From: Bacillota bacterium
GTDB lineage: Bacteria; Bacillota; Clostridia; Oscillospirales; Oscillospiraceae
DNA length: 7,297 nt
Reading direction: 5' to 3'
NCBI GenBank assembly: GCA_029268085.1
Contig: JAJUHD010000131.1
Location: forward strand, 1-7,297
Shown: positions 1 through 5,992 of the stretch, one piece after another
Layout: every line of letters begins with the position of its first letter
How positions within the stretch are numbered: the stretch's first letter is position 1
Made by a program: the position numbers and the translations under genes
Notes under the pieces: model-generated
Told to the model about the DNA's origin: nothing
The model's database searches: none
Seen by the model: only the letters and a program-made list of their open reading frames with translations

Positions 1-1416
1 GTTGGTTGAAAAGCCGAATGCCAGGGCCAAATCAGTCTTGGCCGCCGTTGCGACAGCAGACGCGTCCGACGTATCCACCGAGGTCTTTGCAAACGAGACC
101 ACATAACCTTTTGCCGTGCTGAGCTTTCCGTCCGCATAGCTGATATTTGAAACGCCGTCCGTTTGTCCGAATGTCGAAGTCAGCCATGTGTTAAACGCAC
201 TCTCAACCTCTGATTTAGTGTATCCGGCTGTTTTACTTTCCATGGTAAAGGTATAATTCGTGCCGTTCACTGTCATTTTCAATGAAGCGCCGGTCGTAGT
301 ATAGGTACTGTCAAGCCCGGTACAGGATATCGAGCCCACCTGCAAATAGTCGCTGCCCAAGTTTGAACCAGCGGCTACCGTACTGCTCCCAAAAATCACG
401 CTCAAAAGATTGCCAGTATCCTGTGATATACTGATACCGTACTGGGCGCCGGTCGACGAAGCCTCCATGGTAAAAGTATCGCTCATCGAAGAATAGGATA
501 TTTTGACCCCTGCGTTGCTGGAGTTTATTTTACTCATCATTTTGCTGACAGAATCCTCAGACGAAAATGTGAAGCTTGTTCCGTTGATTGAAAACGAGTA
601 TGTATCTCCCTGAATCCCTGTCAGGTTTCCCAGCTTTGTGCTGCCGGAAATCAAAGTTGACGCCCCCGGCGTTATTCCGAATTTTGCAGCGTCCGCACCC
701 GTAATCGTCAGTTCGTGCCCTGCATCAGCAAGATTAAGCGAGAAAGTCAGCTTGTTGTCCGCCGACATGCTGGCGCCGACATATGAGCCGAATGCCTGCG
801 TAAGCTTTGTGTCCAGAGCGCTCTTGATCGAGGCCGCGTCGATGGTACCTGAAAAATCACTGCTTGAAAATGTAAGGGTTTTGGTGGTCCCGTCAAGCGC
901 TAGAGTAAACGACACTTCGCTGCCGCCAGTAATCGCGTTCTTTATCGCATCGACATCAATCGCGCTTCCTGTGATTGTCTGCGTACCGCTCATCTTGCTT
1001 GAAGACGTGATTTTTGCCGAGCTTGCGAGCTGGGAGACAATGACACTCATATCCCCGACTGATGCGGAGGAACTGGAGCTTACGACTTTTACCGAGCTTC
1101 CGCTCGTTAACGTCGACTTCATTGAATTAAAGAACGAGGCACTCGCGAGGTTCGTCTCAAGCTTCGAACCGTAAGATGTATCAAAATATTTGCTGCTAAA
1201 GGTATTAATATCGGAGATAACATCCTGATATATCTCCTGCTTCCATTCGAGCTGCTGCTTCAGTTGGTTCTGCTTATCGATTTTTGTCTGCGTCGCGCTC
1301 AGCATTTTCTTTACCATACTTTCGGTGTCGATGCCTGACATGAGGCCCGACAAGCCGTTGCTGCTGTAGTTATTGCTGCTCACGCTATAGTAATTCGAAT
1401 TTGAGATGCTGCTCAT
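1..1416 (-). CDS. fliD: FliD, flagellar filament cap (hook-associated protein 2), 3' end outside the window
   Basis: FliD caps the growing filament and helps exported flagellin subunits fold at its tip. The 472 visible residues begin with a Ser/Asn-rich leader, then the family's N-terminal helical block: GLMSGIDTESMV at about 24-35, a Gln/Lys-rich helix, and WKQEIYQDVISDINTF at 58-73. GDMSVIVSQLASSAKI (121-136) matches the conserved strand that follows this block. From about 165 there are three similar beta-rich modules, the middle one (about 270-343) being a typical flagellin IN motif. No C-terminal helical domain has appeared by the left edge, so the full protein should be well above 500 residues (inference). 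The ATG at 1416-1414 follows a GAGGAG site (1426-1431) with 9-base spacing. An 84-base leader separates it from the upstream gene. The reading frame is open to base 1. The family call is firm. Confidence 0.95.
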   Translation of the reverse strand, partial: MSSISNSNYYSVSSNNYSSNGLSGLMSGIDTESMVKKMLSATQTKIDKQNQLKQQLEWKQEIYQDVISDINTFSSKYFDTSYGSKLETNLASASFFNSMKSTLTSGSSVKVVSSSSSASVGDMSVIVSQLASSAKITSSSKMSGTQTITGSAIDVDAIKNAITGGSEVSFTLALDGTTKTLTFSSSDFSGTIDAASIKSALDTKLTQAFGSYVGASMSADNKLTFSLNLADAGHELTITGADAAKFGITPGASTLISGSTKLGNLTGIQGDTYSFSINGTSFTFSSEDSVSKMMSKINSSNAGVKISYSSMSDTFTMEASSTGAQYGISISQDTGNLLSVIFGSSTVAAGSNLGSDYLQVGSISCTGLDSTYTTTGASLKMTVNGTNYTFTMESKTAGYTKSEVESAFNTWLTSTFGQTDGVSNISYADGKLSTAKGYVVSFAKTSVDTSDASAVATAAKTDLALAFGFSTN

Positions 1417-1500
1417 AAAAATCGTCTCCTCTCGAAGTTCCGATGTAAAATAACAGGCTAAGAACCGAAATATTTTGTTTTTTTATATAAGTGCCGCCTG
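1417..1500 (-). promoter_or_regulatory. fliD leader / intergenic region
   Basis: This 84-base AT-rich gap is one of the two largest inside the operon. On the minus strand it holds the fliD ribosome binding site (1426-1431) and a second GGA triplet at 1439-1441. That triplet sits in a small possible hairpin, TCG/CGA with a 6-base loop, at 1432-1443. GGA in a loop plus GGA in the Shine-Dalgarno site is the general pattern of CsrA-bound leaders, and csrA lies two genes upstream. The stem is only 3 base pairs, so this is a hypothesis. A weak CAGGC/GCCTG pairing (1454-1458 with 1496-1500) spans most of the gap. I found no convincing sigma-28 promoter (TAAA, about 15 bases, GCCGATAA) here. Confidence 0.3.
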
Positions 1501-1974
1501 CTAAACGGTCTTCTTTCTGTTGGCCCCGAAGCCTTGTGAAATCCCCGTTTCAACGGAGCGTTTATAGCTTTCTGCAACGGTTTTGCTGCTGCGGTTCATA
1601 GTCTCGATCCTTTCCAGGAGCGAATTCATTTCGTTCTCAATCCTTAGACGGATGCTGTCCTCGTTTTTGATGATCCGATTGACAATAGCCTTGATGCGCA
1701 GCGACTCTTCAAACAGATCTTTCAGTTCTCCCGAAAGACCGGATATATCACAGGTACAATCCAGAACACTTTTTAAATATTCATCTTCTGCGGCAACAGA
1801 CTTTATTTTGCCCTCGATTAAGATCACCTGCTCGAGAGTCTTGCCTCTTGTTTCGAGAAGCGAGTTTATCTGATCAACCGGAGCTTCAAAAATATCATTT
1901 GTTATTCTCTCGACCTTGCTGAAGAGCTCTTCCTTCTCCCGAAGCAACGTTTTCAATTCTTGGTTGTTATTCAT
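1501..1974 (-). CDS. Small helical protein, probable flagellar export chaperone (FlgN/FliT-like)
   Basis: This 157-residue protein is charged, almost entirely helical in character, and has no signal peptide or membrane segment. Heptad-like Leu/Ile spacing covers residues 5-60 and 80-130. The C-terminus turns polar and basic (GFGANRKKTV), as in chaperones of the FlgN/FliT type. I do not recognise specific family motifs and it lacks the usual FliS pattern, so the chaperone role rests on shape and on its place directly upstream of fliD. FliT is the known FliD chaperone in enterics, and Clostridioides difficile has fliS genes at this position. A CTC pair of cysteines lies at 73-75. The ATG (1974-1972) is 1 base from the csrA stop and has only a weak AAGG site about 11 bases upstream, suggesting translation coupled to csrA. 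The gene is secure; the function is tentative. Confidence 0.85.
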   Translation of the reverse strand: MNNNQELKTLLREKEELFSKVERITNDIFEAPVDQINSLLETRGKTLEQVILIEGKIKSVAAEDEYLKSVLDCTCDISGLSGELKDLFEESLRIKAIVNRIIKNEDSIRLRIENEMNSLLERIETMNRSSKTVAESYKRSVETGISQGFGANRKKTV

Positions 1975-1975
1975 A

Positions 1976-2227
1976 TTAATCTATGCCTTTTTCGGATATC
2001 ATTTGGGATGACAGGCTGCGCAGACTTCCGAGCGACGCATTTTCGGCCGCTACCCTGTTCGATTCGACAGTCGTATATAGTTCCTTACGCCAGATTCTGC
2101 ATCCGCTCGGAGCGCTGATTCCGACCCTTACCTGGTTATCGATTGAAAGCAGCCTGATTTCAATCGGTTCACCCTGTTCCGGTTCGATAATAATGGATTC
2201 GTCGGTCTTTCTTGAAATTACTAGCAT
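1976..2227 (-). CDS. csrA: CsrA, RNA-binding translational regulator
   Basis: CsrA is a small dimeric protein that binds GGA motifs in mRNA leaders. In Bacillota it represses flagellin translation and is itself sequestered by FliW. The 83 residues start with MLVISRK, keeping Arg6 of the RNA-binding strand. NQVRVGISAP (31-40) is the central strand, and RKELY (47-51) holds Arg47, the equivalent of the second key RNA-contact Arg (Arg44 in other CsrAs). The C-terminal tail with NRVAAEN and LRSLSSQ resembles Bacillus subtilis CsrA, including the region needed for FliW contact. Two features are unusual: the loop after strand 1 is about 4 residues longer (EPEQGEP), and the His before the key Arg is Trp46. 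The ATG overlaps the end of fliW by 7 bases, and a strong AAAGGAGG site lies inside fliW. The next gene follows after 1 base. Confidence 0.93.
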   Translation of the reverse strand: MLVISRKTDESIIIEPEQGEPIEIRLLSIDNQVRVGISAPSGCRIWRKELYTTVESNRVAAENASLGSLRSLSSQMISEKGID

Positions 2228-2652
2228 TGACAGTTCCCCTCCTTTAAGAAGAAGAATCTGACCGGATAGTCTTTTTCAAGCATGATCTGAGCAGCAAGAT
2301 GTGTTTTGGTATTAATAAACACGGGGCTTTTCAGATTTACCGAGGTGTCCCTGAAATTCTGCGGCACAACCGCTACAACCCAGCATAAGCAGTCGCCTTC
2401 TCCCAGAAGCTTATCCGACCCTGCAGGCAGTTCCGGCGCAAACGTAGCGGACATTCCGCTCGGATCCATGAGTATAAAGCAAAGTCCCGGTTCCTGCACG
2501 GACTGGAGCCAGATAATGTTTTCTCCGATTTCTTCATCGTGGAGGATTACAAAGTCGGTATATTCCTCAAATCCGAATAACGGCTGCGTAAAATGATATA
2601 CTTCCGTCTCAGATATTTCAACTTCTCCGAAGTCCCTTGTTTTGATAACCAT
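2221..2652 (-). CDS. fliW: FliW, flagellar assembly factor and CsrA antagonist
   Basis: FliW binds either flagellin or CsrA. When flagellin has been exported, FliW is free to sequester CsrA and flagellin translation resumes. The 143 residues equal the usual family length. Recognisable parts are the N-terminal strand with FGEVEI (8-13), PLFGFEEYTDF (24-34), the WLQSV and CFILMDP strands (49-64), and the conserved block VNLKSPVFINTKTHLAAQIML (105-125), matching the family's N-x-x-P-I-V-I-N signature. The ATG is preceded by GGGTGA (2659-2664) with 6-base spacing. The gene begins 46 bases after the DUF6470 gene, and its last 7 bases contain the csrA start. Five cysteines, four of them in two CxC pairs (88/90 and 141/143), are unexpected for this family. 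The last residues, KEGNCQC, are partly dictated by the csrA ribosome binding site and start codon. Confidence 0.96.
   Translation of the reverse strand: MVIKTRDFGEVEISETEVYHFTQPLFGFEEYTDFVILHDEEIGENIIWLQSVQEPGLCFILMDPSGMSATFAPELPAGSDKLLGEGDCLCWVVAVVPQNFRDTSVNLKSPVFINTKTHLAAQIMLEKDYPVRFFFLKEGNCQC
2236..2243 (-). promoter_or_regulatory. csrA ribosome binding site inside fliW
   Basis: The minus strand reads AAAGGAGG here, about 8 bases before the csrA ATG at 2227. It lies within the last codons of fliW (Lys-Glu-Gly). The site is strong enough for independent initiation, while the 7-base gene overlap also allows coupled reinitiation. The extended GGAGGGGAA stretch contains GGA, so CsrA could in principle contact its own start region; I see no clear hairpin to support that. 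Confidence 0.75.
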
Positions 2653-2698
2653 GCTCAGTCACCCGACTTTCAATGTTTGGTTTTCCTTAACCGCCTGT

Positions 2699-3298
2699 TC
2701 AGGACTCTTTTTCCTCCGTATAGCTAGGATCTGCGCTTGGCGGAACGTACATCGGTCCTCCCAGGTATTCAATATCAACGTGAGCGTACTCGACAATTTT
2801 CATACGGACGCTGCCGGGTTTATAAATATAACTGTTGTCCTTTATCTGCCAGTCGAGGTTTACGTCTGAGGGTGTATAGCTTAAGTCCAACTGCGCAGGA
2901 TCCCATGAGATGTCAGCACCTACGCTCGGTAGAAACGTGGTATACAGTTCGGGCTGCTGAAGCATTTTCTGCCTGACAATATCGCTGATTTCAGTGCCGT
3001 TCTGGATCTCCGACATTGCTTCTCCGAACTCGACATATTCCCGAGTCTGTCTGCTGATGTGTTCCTTTCCCTTTTCGGCATACTGCCTTATGCTGTCATC
3101 AATATTTGTCAGGCCAAGCGATTTTCTTGCCTCATATGTATCGATTCGCACCTGAGCATTCTCCGAGTGGATTTCGAGCTGCGAGGGTAAGGTGGTTATA
3201 TCGCAAGAAGGAGTAACATCCTGCTGATACTCCAGCTTGGCGTTCTCAACCTCAAGCTCGTATTTCATGGGCGTTGATGTGATCTTCAGTAACTGCAA
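2699..3298 (-). CDS. DUF6470 family protein (YviE-like), TTG start
   Basis: This 199-residue protein matches the family of Bacillus subtilis YviE (DUF6470), encoded between flgL and fliW in many Bacillota flagellar operons; its molecular role is not established. Features consistent with the family: an N-terminal strand (LLKITSTPMKYELE, 3-16); the segment RIDTYEARKSLGLTNIDDSI (51-70); a central helix with YAEKGKEHI and FGEAMSEIQNG; then NLDWQIKDNSYIYKPGSV (147-164) and VDIEYLGGPMYVPPSADP (174-191), the usual C-terminal beta part. There is no signal peptide or membrane segment, so it is probably cytoplasmic. The start is TTG (3298-3296), supported by AAAGGAGG at 3306-3313 with 7-base spacing and by alignment of the N-terminus to the family. 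It lies 33 bases after flgL and 46 before fliW, so cotranscription is expected. Confidence 0.88.
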   Translation of the reverse strand: MQLLKITSTPMKYELEVENAKLEYQQDVTPSCDITTLPSQLEIHSENAQVRIDTYEARKSLGLTNIDDSIRQYAEKGKEHISRQTREYVEFGEAMSEIQNGTEISDIVRQKMLQQPELYTTFLPSVGADISWDPAQLDLSYTPSDVNLDWQIKDNSYIYKPGSVRMKIVEYAHVDIEYLGGPMYVPPSADPSYTEEKES

Positions 3299-3331
3299 CG
3301 TTATTCCTCCTTTCAGTCATAAATTACAAAT

Positions 3332-4342
3332 TTAGTTCAAAAAGTCCATCAGTGATACCGGAAGGATTTTAGCGCCCATCGACAGAACCGCTTTAAGGAC
3401 GTAATCGTTCATGGTCTGGTTTGTCGCCTCTTCAGCGTCGTCTACGCCGACAAGCCGCTTGATCTGGCTCTGGTAAGTATCTAAAGATGTAGTGACTCTC
3501 TTTTCAACCGTATCCAAAAAGTTTGTTTTTGCGCCAATGTCCGTAAGGTATCCGCGAAAGCTCGTAGTAGCCGAGACGAGTTTTGTGTCATAATCTCCGA
3601 CCGCAGTCGCATCATAGTTTTCGATGCTGTCCTTCAGTTTGGTCAGAATATTAAATACGTTTTTCGGTTTTCCTTCGGTGTCCACACCAAAGCCCAAAAT
3701 ATCAAGCCCGGAATACGAGGTTTTCATAGCCGTATCGGACTTGACAGTCGAACCCGTCATGGTGATTCCGAGTCCTATATCCACATAGGTATCTCCGCTC
3801 ATCGGGATCTCCGTACCGGTTACGCTGTTATAGTATTTGCCGCCGCTATACGTTATATTGTTGACATCGACTCCGTTATAAAGGAGATTTCCGGAACTGT
3901 CCATTGAAAACGGAGCTGTTTTTGCGCTTGAACCGCCCAGCACAAAGGCATCGTTATATTCCGTGTTGGCAAATTGCAGTATCTCGTCACGCATTGCCTC
4001 AATTTCTTTTGCAATCGCCGTTCTTCCTGATTCGCCGCTTGTGCTGTTCATGGCGGCGAGCGCTTTTGTATGCGCTTTAGCGAGGATATCGTTTATCGAA
4101 GTCAAAGCATTTTCCGTTGTGGTAAGCTGCTCGTTGACCGCTTTTACGTTATCGTAGTATTCCTCGGTCTTTGCCTTAACGTCATTAATCCGAAGCGCTT
4201 TCGTTGCTGCGGAAACGTCGTCCGATATGCGTGTGAATCTGTTGCCGGAGGCTATCTTCTCGTTGGTTTCAGCGTAAGCCGTTTTGGCTTTATCAAGATA
4301 ATTCAGATAATTTCTGGCAGTCTGCCTGTCTGATATTCTCAT
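3332..4342 (-). CDS. flgL: FlgL, hook-filament junction protein (HAP3)
   Basis: FlgL forms the second ring of the hook-filament junction, between FlgK and the flagellin filament, and is exported by the flagellar type III apparatus. The 336 residues show the flagellin-like plan. The N-terminal helices start MRISDRQTARNYLNYL and continue with ASGNRFTRISDDVSAATKALRIN (31-53). A variable beta domain spans about 135-225. The C-terminal helices end in KAVLSMGAKILPVSLMDFLN, equivalent to the classic AxLxxGAKILQxSLLDFL ending. The usual SGKRI...PSDDP motif is altered to SGNRF...ISDDV. The ATG at 4342-4340 has an AAAGGAG site (4352-4358) at 9-base spacing. It follows flgK after a 111-base gap, unusually large for this operon, and precedes the DUF6470 gene by 33 bases. 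Confidence 0.96.
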   Translation of the reverse strand: MRISDRQTARNYLNYLDKAKTAYAETNEKIASGNRFTRISDDVSAATKALRINDVKAKTEEYYDNVKAVNEQLTTTENALTSINDILAKAHTKALAAMNSTSGESGRTAIAKEIEAMRDEILQFANTEYNDAFVLGGSSAKTAPFSMDSSGNLLYNGVDVNNITYSGGKYYNSVTGTEIPMSGDTYVDIGLGITMTGSTVKSDTAMKTSYSGLDILGFGVDTEGKPKNVFNILTKLKDSIENYDATAVGDYDTKLVSATTSFRGYLTDIGAKTNFLDTVEKRVTTSLDTYQSQIKRLVGVDDAEEATNQTMNDYVLKAVLSMGAKILPVSLMDFLN

Positions 4343-4357
4343 TTGCAGCCGCTCCTT

Positions 4358-4438
4358 TCATGGCTGGAAATCGGCATCGTAATCATATACGAAGCTGACC
4401 GGTTTATTATTGTTATCAATTTTGAGAAAAACCCTCAA
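4358..4438 (-). CDS. Possible small ORF between flgK and flgL (26 codons)
   Basis: The 111-base flgK-flgL gap is open in the flgK frame from the flgK stop (4456-4454) to a TGA at 4360-4358 that touches the flgL ribosome binding site. A TTG at 4438-4436 could start a 26-residue peptide beginning MRVFLKIDNNN and ending DYDADFQP. Its composition resembles a folded protein fragment, with alternating hydrophobic and charged residues. Against it, no good ribosome binding site precedes this TTG, and a stretch this short is often open by chance. It could be a small protein, a readthrough tail of FlgK, a decayed gene remnant, or plain spacer. I do not recognise a family. Confidence 0.22.
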   Translation of the reverse strand: MRVFLKIDNNNKPVSFVYDYDADFQP

Positions 4439-4439
4439 A
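4421..4439 (-). repeat. Short inverted repeat after flgK
   Basis: TTTGAG and CTCAAA form a 6-base-pair stem around a 7-base loop, starting 15 bases after the flgK stop codon. The run of U expected for an intrinsic terminator does not follow it, and the strong flgL ribosome binding site downstream implies flgL shares the transcript. A weak attenuator, an RNA-processing or stability element, or chance are all possible. Confidence 0.3.
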
Positions 4440-4453
4440 CATATGGTGAAGGT

Positions 4454-5986
4454 TTATCGCCCTACACGTCCCATGCCGTTAATCAGCGTGTCGAGCATAT
4501 CGTCCATGACTGTCATAAGCCGCGCGGCCGCATTGTAGCTCTTCTGATATTTCAGCATATCCGCAGTTTCTTCATCCTTCTGAACTCCCGAGACCGAATC
4601 CCTGCTCGAAAGAAAATCGTCCGCTATCGTAGCGGTCGCATCGCTTCTGCCTTCATTGAAGCTGACGTCGGCGCCGATCTTCCCCAGCATATCAATAGTG
4701 TAATTCGAAAAAGTCCCCGAATAGCTCTCGCCATAGGAGCTGAAGGTATTGCTTTCTTCAAAAATCCTGTTTGAGAGGAGCTGGGCATAATCCTCAACAT
4801 TTTCATTCTTGCTGAAGATGATATAACCCGATCCGTTTGTGTTCCAGTCGTTGCTTATGGAAATATTCGCAGCAGTAACAGAGCTAGCTGTTGTACCGTC
4901 CGAATTGTATCCGGCAAGCAGGGTTTTATAAGAAACCGGGTTGCCTGAGGCGTCCAGCGCTGTTGGGATCGTGGAGTTTGCAACGCTGGCCAGCGTACGT
5001 GCAAAGGTATTCAGCCTGTCGCGGTAATACGGAATACCCTGTACCGGTGTCTCTTCGTTCGACTGAACATTGCTTCCTCTTCCGTTCAAAACGCTTATAT
5101 AAGCTCTTATTGAACCGCCTGTCAGCGAAACGCTTTCTCCGGAAGTTCTCCATGCGACATTGACATAGTTGTTTTTATTTACATTCAGTGCAAGGGAATC
5201 GAATTTGTCTTTATTAACAACCTCTTTCCCGCCCATTTCGACGGTTACGGTTCCGTCGCTGTTTTCCTTAACATTTATGTTGCCGTATGAGGCAAGCTCG
5301 TCAAGATACAGATTCCTCTGGTCGAGAAGCTCGTTTGACTGGTAAAACTTGTTCCCGGAGTTTGACATTATCGTCGCATCGCTGGCTATACTGGCGTTCA
5401 GGTGCGCGATCTCCTCTAGCAGAACATTCGTCCTGTCAACCGCCGAGCGAAGGTTTTCGGTCTGGCGTTGGGCGACCGTTGTGAGGCCGCTGTCCAGCTG
5501 CTTAAGTATCTGCGTAATATTCGTAAATGATGATTTTACCAGATTAGCTTCCGATTCCGAGGTTGGCGACTGAATAAAGGTATTCAGGTTTTTGTACAGT
5601 CCCTGAAGACCGCCGAGAAGCCCCGAATCATCCGTAATGTTTGCACCGTCCGGAAATACGCTGAGTATGTCGCTAAGAATCTCCGCTGTCTGAGAGTATT
5701 CGCTGCTGATTGAATACTCATCGCGGAAGCATTTATCCAGAAATGAATCGCGGAGCTGAGATATTCCAAGCGCCTCGACGCCCATGCCTGTGTTCGTCGT
5801 CGAATTTGAAGATACGCGGTTTTTACTTGATGCCACAGTAACGGCAGCCCTTTCGACGCGTTGCCTTGTATATCCGTTGGTCTCGCTGTTTGCAAGGTTG
5901 TTTCCAACGATATCCTGCGCTATCTGGTTTGTAATGATAGCGGACCTGGCTATATCTAATCCTGAAAAAGTTGACCTCAACTGCAT
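4454..5986 (-). CDS. flgK: FlgK, hook-filament junction protein (HAP1)
   Basis: FlgK forms the first junction ring on the hook and is exported with FlgN as chaperone. The protein is 510 residues from the ATG. It opens with STFSGLDIARSAI and continues with NNLANSETNGYTRQRVE (29-45), the hallmark N-terminal motif of axial flagellar proteins. NELLDQRNLYLDELASYGNINV (218-239) is a strongly conserved FlgK segment. It ends with SVSGVQKDEETADMLKYQKSYNAAARLMTVMDDMLDTLI (464-502), the conserved C-terminal helix. The ATG at 5986-5984 lies only 2 bases from AGGAGG (5989-5994). A TTG two codons later (5980-5978) has ideal 8-base spacing and would give the family-typical start MRSTF, so the true start may be 5980. 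It follows flgN by 6 bases in the same frame. Identity is certain; only the start is in doubt. Confidence 0.97.
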   Translation of the reverse strand: MQLRSTFSGLDIARSAIITNQIAQDIVGNNLANSETNGYTRQRVERAAVTVASSKNRVSSNSTTNTGMGVEALGISQLRDSFLDKCFRDEYSISSEYSQTAEILSDILSVFPDGANITDDSGLLGGLQGLYKNLNTFIQSPTSESEANLVKSSFTNITQILKQLDSGLTTVAQRQTENLRSAVDRTNVLLEEIAHLNASIASDATIMSNSGNKFYQSNELLDQRNLYLDELASYGNINVKENSDGTVTVEMGGKEVVNKDKFDSLALNVNKNNYVNVAWRTSGESVSLTGGSIRAYISVLNGRGSNVQSNEETPVQGIPYYRDRLNTFARTLASVANSTIPTALDASGNPVSYKTLLAGYNSDGTTASSVTAANISISNDWNTNGSGYIIFSKNENVEDYAQLLSNRIFEESNTFSSYGESYSGTFSNYTIDMLGKIGADVSFNEGRSDATATIADDFLSSRDSVSGVQKDEETADMLKYQKSYNAAARLMTVMDDMLDTLINGMGRVGR

Positions 5987-5992
5987 ACCCTC

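Noticed and set aside
638..1174. 178-codon open frame on the plus strand
   Set aside because: It lies antisense inside fliD, whose minus-strand translation matches the family throughout. The plus-strand product has no recognisable domain and no good ribosome binding site.
4421..4439. Intrinsic terminator between flgK and flgL
   Set aside because: The stem is only 6 AT-leaning base pairs and is not followed by a U-run, so it is listed only as an inverted repeat.
4343..4774. 143-codon plus-strand frame covering the flgK-flgL gap and the flgK end
   Set aside because: It overlaps the conserved C-terminal region of flgK in antisense and its product looks like a shadow translation.
4891..5573. 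Several plus- and minus-strand frames of 65-90 codons inside flgK
   Set aside because: All are out of frame with, or antisense to, a clearly intact flgK; their products are rich in Arg, Ser and Cys, as is typical of shadow frames.
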